Shown here: positions 60,647 to 64,000 of the stretch, piece after piece
How positions within the stretch are numbered: position 1 is the stretch's first letter
Layout of the letters: each line of letters starts with the position of its first letter
NCBI RefSeq assembly: GCF_001646655.1
Contig: NZ_LPZN01000032.1
Location: forward strand, 22,373-86,372
Source of the DNA: Rhodococcus gordoniae
GTDB taxonomy: Bacteria; Actinomycetota; Actinomycetes; Mycobacteriales; Mycobacteriaceae
Direction of reading: 5' to 3'
DNA length: 64,000 nucleotides
The notes under the pieces: model-generated
What the model was told of the DNA's origin: nothing
What the model saw: only the letters and a program-made list of their open reading frames with translations
Database searches by the model: none
Translations under genes and position numbers: made by a program

Positions 60647-61006
60647 ATGACCGCACTCGTCGACGAACGACGTGAGCAGTTCAAGAAAGATGTTGCGGCA
60701 CTGGGGCTCGACGCTTCCCGCTCCGGTTCGGGCGGAAAGGCCCGGATCGTCGGCCTGATCCTGATGGTGGTCGGCGCCGTCGCGGTCTTCGTCGTCTACA
60801 TCGCATCGCTGACACTGTCCGACGCGCGCGACCTGTTGTCCTACCAGCTGCTGGCGCTGGGATTCGTGGCGCTCACCGTGGCCGGGGCCGCCGTGTACCT
60901 CGCGGCTGCGGTGACGCGGGTCCTGAGTCTGTGGCTGGTCCGGCAGCTGCTCGAGAGCAGCGCGCAGGCGGACAGGATCGAGCAGGCGCTCGTCCGGAAG
61001 GGCTGA
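60647..61006 (+). CDS. Small two-helix membrane protein at the end of the liv-type operon
   Basis: A 119-residue protein with a charged N-terminal 30 residues (ALVDERREQFKKDVAALGLD), two membrane segments (about 35-55, RIVGLILMVVGAVAVFVVYI; about 67-92, LLALGFVALTVAGAAVYLAA) and a C-terminal amphipathic helix (LVRQLLESSAQADRIEQALV). The ribosome site AGGAGG (60635-60640) is 6 bases before ATG 60647, so that start is chosen over the ATG at 60641 that touches it. It follows livF immediately, so it is co-expressed with the importer. No family recognised; it could anchor or stabilise the permease. Confidence 0.72.
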   Translation: MTALVDERREQFKKDVAALGLDASRSGSGGKARIVGLILMVVGAVAVFVVYIASLTLSDARDLLSYQLLALGFVALTVAGAAVYLAAAVTRVLSLWLVRQLLESSAQADRIEQALVRKG

Positions 61007-61033
61007 CCCCGCCCCCTCGAGCCTGCTTGTGAG

Positions 61034-61073
61034 ACGGCGACGGCCCACCCCGTCAGGGATGGGCCGTCGCCGT
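61034..61073. terminator. Terminator between the liv-type operon and metY
   Basis: ACGGCGACGGCCCA (61034-61047) and its complement (61060-61073) form a perfect 14-base stem with a 12-base loop, between two convergent genes. Confidence 0.78.
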
Positions 61074-61089
61074 TCACGCTTCGGACGGA

Positions 61090-62403
61090 TCAGCTTCCGG
61101 CTGCTTCGAGCCCGGCGGTGATGTCCGCGAGGATGTCGTCGATGTGCTCGATGCCCACGGCCAGTCGCACCAGGCCCGGAGTGACGCCGGCCGCGATCTG
61201 CTCCTCACCGGTGAGCTGCGAGTGGGTCGTCGACGCGGGGTGGATGACCAGCGAGCGGACGTCGCCGATGTTCGCGACGTGGCTGTGCAGGGTCAGCGCG
61301 TTGACGAACCGCTTGCCGGCGTCGATGCCGCCGGAGAGCTCGAACACCACGATCGCGCCGGCACCGCGCGGGGTGAGCTGCCGGGCGCGGTCGTACCACG
61401 GCGACGACTTCAGGCCGGCGTAGGCGACGGAGGTGACCTCCGGGCGTCCCTCGAGGAACTCGGCGACCTTCTGCGCGTTCTCCACATGCCGCTCGATCCG
61501 CAGGCTCAGCGTCTCGAGGCCCTGCGAGATGAGGAAGGCGTTGAACGGGGAGACCGCCGCGCCCATGTCGCGCAGCAGCTGCACACGCGCCTTGAGCGCG
61601 TAGGCCGGTGCGCCGAGGTCGGCGAAGACGACGCCGTGGTAGCTCGGGTCCGGGGTGGTGAAGCCGGCGTGGCGGCCCTGCGTCCAGTCGAACGTGCCGC
61701 CGTCGACGATGACACCGGCGATGGCCGTGCCGTGGCCGCCGAGGTACTTGGTGGCCGAGTGGACGACGATGTCGGCACCGTGCTCGAGCGGGCGCAGCAG
61801 GTAGGGGGTGGCGACCGTGTTGTCGACGATCAGCGGCAGCCCGTTCTCGTGGGCGACACCCGAGATGCCGGGCAGGTCGAGGATGTGGTTCTTCGGGTTG
61901 GCGATCGTCTCGCCGAAGAACGCACGGGTGTTGTCGCGGACGGCTTCACGCCACTGGTCGAGGTTGTCGGGATCCTCGACGAAGGTGACCTCGATGCCGA
62001 GCTTGGGCAGTGTGTAGTGGAACAGGTTGTAGGTGCCGCCGTAGAGATACGGGCTCGACACGATGTGGTCGCCGGCCTGCGCCAGGTTGAGGATCGCGAA
62101 GGTCTCGGCGGCCTGACCGGAGGCGAGCAGGAGGGCGGCGACGCCACCTTCGAGGGCGGCGATGCGCTGCTCGACCGCGTCCTGCGTCGGGTTCATGATG
62201 CGGGTGTAGATGTTGCCGGGCTCGGCGAGACCGAAGAGCGCCGCGGCGTGATCGGTGCTGTCGAAGGTGTAGCTGGTGGTCTGGTAGATGGGCAGGGCCC
62301 GGGCCTTCGTGTCGCCGCCGGCGGGCTGGCCCACGTGGATCTGCTTGGTCTCGAAGCTCCAGTTCGCGCTGGGGTCGATTGCTTCAGGGGTGGTGTCGCT
62401 CAT
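61090..62403 (-). CDS. metY: O-acetylhomoserine sulfhydrylase (aminocarboxypropyltransferase)
   Basis: A 437-residue PLP enzyme of the Cys/Met metabolism group that makes homocysteine from O-acetylhomoserine and sulphide. Visible blocks: [80 protein letters not shown] and the PLP Lys in [18 protein letters not shown] (about 208). The ATG at 62403 gives [20 protein letters not shown], the usual actinobacterial start. The upstream frame stays open, but with unlike composition. Convergent with the liv-type operon; divergent from an IclR gene. Confidence 0.9.
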   Translation of the reverse strand: MSDTTPEAIDPSANWSFETKQIHVGQPAGGDTKARALPIYQTTSYTFDSTDHAAALFGLAEPGNIYTRIMNPTQDAVEQRIAALEGGVAALLLASGQAAETFAILNLAQAGDHIVSSPYLYGGTYNLFHYTLPKLGIEVTFVEDPDNLDQWREAVRDNTRAFFGETIANPKNHILDLPGISGVAHENGLPLIVDNTVATPYLLRPLEHGADIVVHSATKYLGGHGTAIAGVIVDGGTFDWTQGRHAGFTTPDPSYHGVVFADLGAPAYALKARVQLLRDMGAAVSPFNAFLISQGLETLSLRIERHVENAQKVAEFLEGRPEVTSVAYAGLKSSPWYDRARQLTPRGAGAIVVFELSGGIDAGKRFVNALTLHSHVANIGDVRSLVIHPASTTHSQLTGEEQIAAGVTPGLVRLAVGIEHIDDILADITAGLEAAGS

Positions 62404-62513
62404 GGCTCTGCTCCGGATTCGAGATGTGTTCTGATCGTCGACATGCTGACCTTCGGGCCCCGGGCACGACGCCGTCGGGTGGCGGCATCGAGGGGCAGGA
62501 ACGGGTGCGGCGG

Positions 62514-62597
62514 TCAGCGGGCTCGGCACCCGCGAATACACGACAGGGGGGCACGACGGTGCGGCGACCGGCTCGCGCGCTCGTACGTCTTGCTCAC
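62514..62597 (-). CDS. Possible leader peptide upstream of metY
   Basis: A 27-codon minus-strand reading frame from GTG 62597 to TGA at 62514, ending SCIRGCRAR with two Cys codons near its 3' end, about 110 bases before the metY ATG. Cys-containing leaders control sulphur genes in several Actinobacteria. The ribosome site (GTCGGGACC) is weak and no attenuator stem was worked out, so this may be chance. Confidence 0.25.
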   Translation of the reverse strand: MSKTYERASRSPHRRAPLSCIRGCRAR

Positions 62598-62730
62598 GGT
62601 CCCGACAATATCCTGTCCACACGATTCCGACCAGAGTCGTAGGGATTCCCTCTCGCCGGGAAACCGACTCCGGAGTACCTACAGTCTGTGTGTACCCCTT
62701 CCGGTGTGACGGCTGTTACTGCTAACGTTT

Positions 62731-62744
62731 TGGAACAGATTCCA
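62731..62744. promoter_or_regulatory. IclR-like operator before the orphan IclR gene
   Basis: TGGAA (62731-62735) and TTCCA (62740-62744) form a perfect inverted repeat with a 4-base gap. It resembles the TGGAA-TTCCA pattern known for IclR/KdgR sites. It lies 47 bases before the TTG start, so autoregulation is likely. Confidence 0.55.
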
Positions 62745-62791
62745 GTTTCATGAGGCGCGCAGGGTCGTGGCCAGGACTTTTGGAGGTGCAG

Positions 62792-63622
62792 TTGACCGCC
62801 GTCGACTCCGCGCTCGAGCCCGTCGGTACCTCGTCCAAGCGAGAACTCCCTCCATCGATGGTCGATCGGATGACGCTCATCCTCGAGGCCTTCGACAGTC
62901 GGGGCGCCCTCACTCTCGAAGAGGTCACCTGTCGCTCGGGGCTTCCCCGCTCGACCGTGCACCGTATCCTCGACCACCTCGTGCGTCGCGAGTGGATCGA
63001 GCACGCCTCCTTCGGCTACTGCCTCGGCCCGCGTGCCCTCGGCCTCGGCGGCAGCGACACCGGTCATCGCCGCATCAGGGAGGCTGCCGCACCGCACCTC
63101 CACGAACTCGCGATGCAGACCGGCGCCGTCGTCCATCTGACGGTGCTCGAAGGCGACGAGGTGCTCTACCTCGACAAGGTGGGTGGGCAGTTCGCCTCCA
63201 CCGTGCCCTCACGGGTCGGTGGACGATTCCCCGCCTACGCCACCGCGGCCGGTAAATCCATTCTCGCGTGGCTCGAACCCGAACGCATCGATGCGCTCTA
63301 CGGTAAGCAGCTCGTCCCGTGCACCGAGCGCACCATCCGCGATGAGGTCGCACTGCACCAGGAGCTCAACCGCATTCGCAAGCGGCGTGGCGTCGCGTTC
63401 GAGCGCGAGGAGGCCGCGCGGGGCATCGGATGTGTGGGTGTCGCCCTCCGCGGGGTCGACGGCCCTGTGGCCGCCCTGTCGCTCGCGGCAGACGCCCGCT
63501 CGACCCGTCTCGAATGGGTGGCACCGATCGTCGCCGACACGGCCCGGAAGATCACGCGCACCCTGTTCCCCGAGCAGGAGCGCGACGACAACCTGCCGGG
63601 TGCCACCGAGAAGGTGGGCTGA
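62792..63622 (+). CDS. IclR-family transcriptional regulator
   Basis: A 276-residue IclR protein: helix-turn-helix (about 28-80; ALTLEEVTCRSGLPRSTVHR) and ligand-binding domain (about 100-255; TGAVVHLTVLEGDEVLYLDK, GRFPAYATAAGKSILAWLEP, GIGCVGVALRGVDGPVAALS). The start is TTG at 62792, since GGAGG lies 5 bases before it; an ATG at 62750 is in frame but has no such site. It stands alone between metY (divergent) and the gene cut by the window end (convergent). Its targets are not in view apart from the palindrome before it. Confidence 0.85.
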   Translation: MTAVDSALEPVGTSSKRELPPSMVDRMTLILEAFDSRGALTLEEVTCRSGLPRSTVHRILDHLVRREWIEHASFGYCLGPRALGLGGSDTGHRRIREAAAPHLHELAMQTGAVVHLTVLEGDEVLYLDKVGGQFASTVPSRVGGRFPAYATAAGKSILAWLEPERIDALYGKQLVPCTERTIRDEVALHQELNRIRKRRGVAFEREEAARGIGCVGVALRGVDGPVAALSLAADARSTRLEWVAPIVADTARKITRTLFPEQERDDNLPGATEKVG

Positions 63623-63663
63623 CGTCCTTCCGGTTCCACCACGAATCCGGTTCACCTCGAACG

Positions 63664-63720
63664 ACTGTGCGCAGTTCTCGTCGGAAGCCCTCGGGGGGCT
63701 CGGCGAGAACTGCGCACAGT
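63664..63720. terminator. Long hairpin terminator after the IclR gene
   Basis: Seventeen-base perfect arms (63664-63680, ACTGTGCGCAGTTCTCG, and 63704-63720) enclose a further short stem AGCCC/GGGCT. It lies between two convergent genes and is likely bidirectional. The CTGTGCGC start is shared with the tandem repeat at 48 kb. Confidence 0.72.
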
Positions 63721-63742
63721 GCGTTCTACGGCGGTATGCGCC

Positions 63743-64000
63743 TCAGAGCAGGTGGACCTTCTTGTAGAGGATCTTCGACGGTCCGCCGATGAGGCCGACG
63801 TTGTCGAGGAAGGTCATCAGCTTCGCTCCCGACTTGCGCACCTGGTCGTGATAGTGCTTGTTGCCCTTGGCCTCTCGCAGTGCCCGCTCGCGGTCGAGGC
63901 CCGCATTGGCGTACACGTCGGGGTGGATCATGCTCTTGACGACGAAGAAGACCACGAGCGCGGTGTTGAACCGCTCGAACGCGAGTCGCGCGCGACTCGC
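63743..64000 (-). CDS. C-terminal part of an unidentified protein (gene cut by window end)
   Basis: The minus strand is open from the window edge to a stop at 63743, giving about 85 C-terminal residues, beginning ARLAFERFNTALVVFFVV and containing HPDVYANAGLDRERALREAK and FLDNVGLIGGPSKILYKKVH before ending LL. The hydrophobic stretch followed by Lys-rich 'GLIGGPSKILYKK' end resembles the C-termini of AurF-like diiron N-oxygenases, but the metal-binding part is outside the window, so the family is not settled. Convergent with the IclR gene. Confidence 0.5.
   Translation of the reverse strand, partial: ASRARLAFERFNTALVVFFVVKSMIHPDVYANAGLDRERALREAKGNKHYHDQVRKSGAKLMTFLDNVGLIGGPSKILYKKVHLL

Larger units (their letters stand above)
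62404..62791. other. Divergent control region between metY and the IclR gene (388 bases)
   Basis: Holds no protein-coding gene of normal size. It contains a possible 27-codon leader before metY (62514-62597, minus), an IclR-like palindrome (62731-62744), and a TACTGCTAACG promoter-like stretch near 62718. I looked for a SAM riboswitch (GGCAACCCUCC-type core) on the minus strand and did not see one. Confidence 0.5.

Noticed and set aside
62404..62600. SAM riboswitch before metY
   Set aside because: I looked on the minus strand for the conserved SAM-IV/SAM-I cores and paired helices and did not find them.
1..64000. CRISPR arrays, tRNA or rRNA genes, insertion sequences or prophage
   Set aside because: I saw no spaced repeat arrays, no cloverleaf-like or rRNA-like stretches, no transposase, integrase or phage structural proteins. 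A covariance-model scan would settle small RNAs.

Overview
The window is high-GC DNA with almost no spacing between genes, many ATGA start/stop overlaps, frequent GTG starts, an IdeR/DtxR-like iron box, and IclR, MarR and PucR regulators. The gene content (Mo-hydroxylase, hmg genes, a fused LivHM, a MatB-like ligase, a YhgE/Pip-like protein) fits a Rhodococcus or close relative (Actinomycetota, Mycobacteriales). This assignment rests on sequence style and gene families only. I see no rRNA, tRNA, CRISPR array, insertion sequence or phage genes; it reads as chromosomal, mostly catabolic DNA.

Layout. 0-4.6 kb: a translationally coupled alkylation-repair operon (ogt, an ECF sigma factor, a second ogt-type gene, alkA-type glycosylase) facing a truncated family-A DNA polymerase. 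4.7-6.2 kb: a YhgE/Pip-like membrane protein. 6.3-12.1 kb: an IclR regulator with a clear palindromic operator, divergent from an NTF2-like protein, two SDRs, a KstD/fumarate-reductase-type flavoprotein and an MHS transporter, which looks like an uncharacterised alicyclic catabolic unit. 12.2-15.0 kb: a small secreted protein, a NarL-type two-component pair and DedA. 15.2-19.1 kb: a MarR regulator and an hmgA-unknown-fahA operon for homogentisate, with matching operator sites before the regulator and before hmgA. 19.2-20.1 kb: an XRE/DUF2975 pair. 20.2-26.3 kb: IclR/MatB-like divergent pair, MOSC protein, luciferase-like oxidoreductase, a decayed alpha/beta hydrolase and an MFS exporter.

26.4-41.5 kb is the most coherent unit: amidase, XdhC, PucR regulator, a NCS2 permease with uracil-type signature, the three subunits of a molybdenum hydroxylase, CoxG, and HyuA/HyuB ATP-dependent ring-opening enzymes. 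Together they look like a complete import, hydroxylation, ring-opening and amide-hydrolysis route for an N-heterocycle. 41.5-47 kb: NmrA-like protein, ECHDC3-like protein, acyl-CoA ligase, acyl-CoA dehydrogenase, thioesterase, MarR. 47-48.6 kb: a second AlkA-like glycosylase and RNase HI, divergent across a perfect tandem repeat. 48.6-52.5 kb: a siderophore ABC importer behind the iron box. 52.6-61.0 kb: an amidohydrolase, an acyl-CoA ligase, and a branched-chain-amino-acid-type ABC importer with fused permeases and a small membrane protein. 61.1-62.4 kb: metY. 62.8-63.6 kb: an orphan IclR regulator. Both window ends cut genes.

Limits: assignments come from reading motifs and remembered families. 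Substrates of the catabolic clusters are inferences, and no searches were run.
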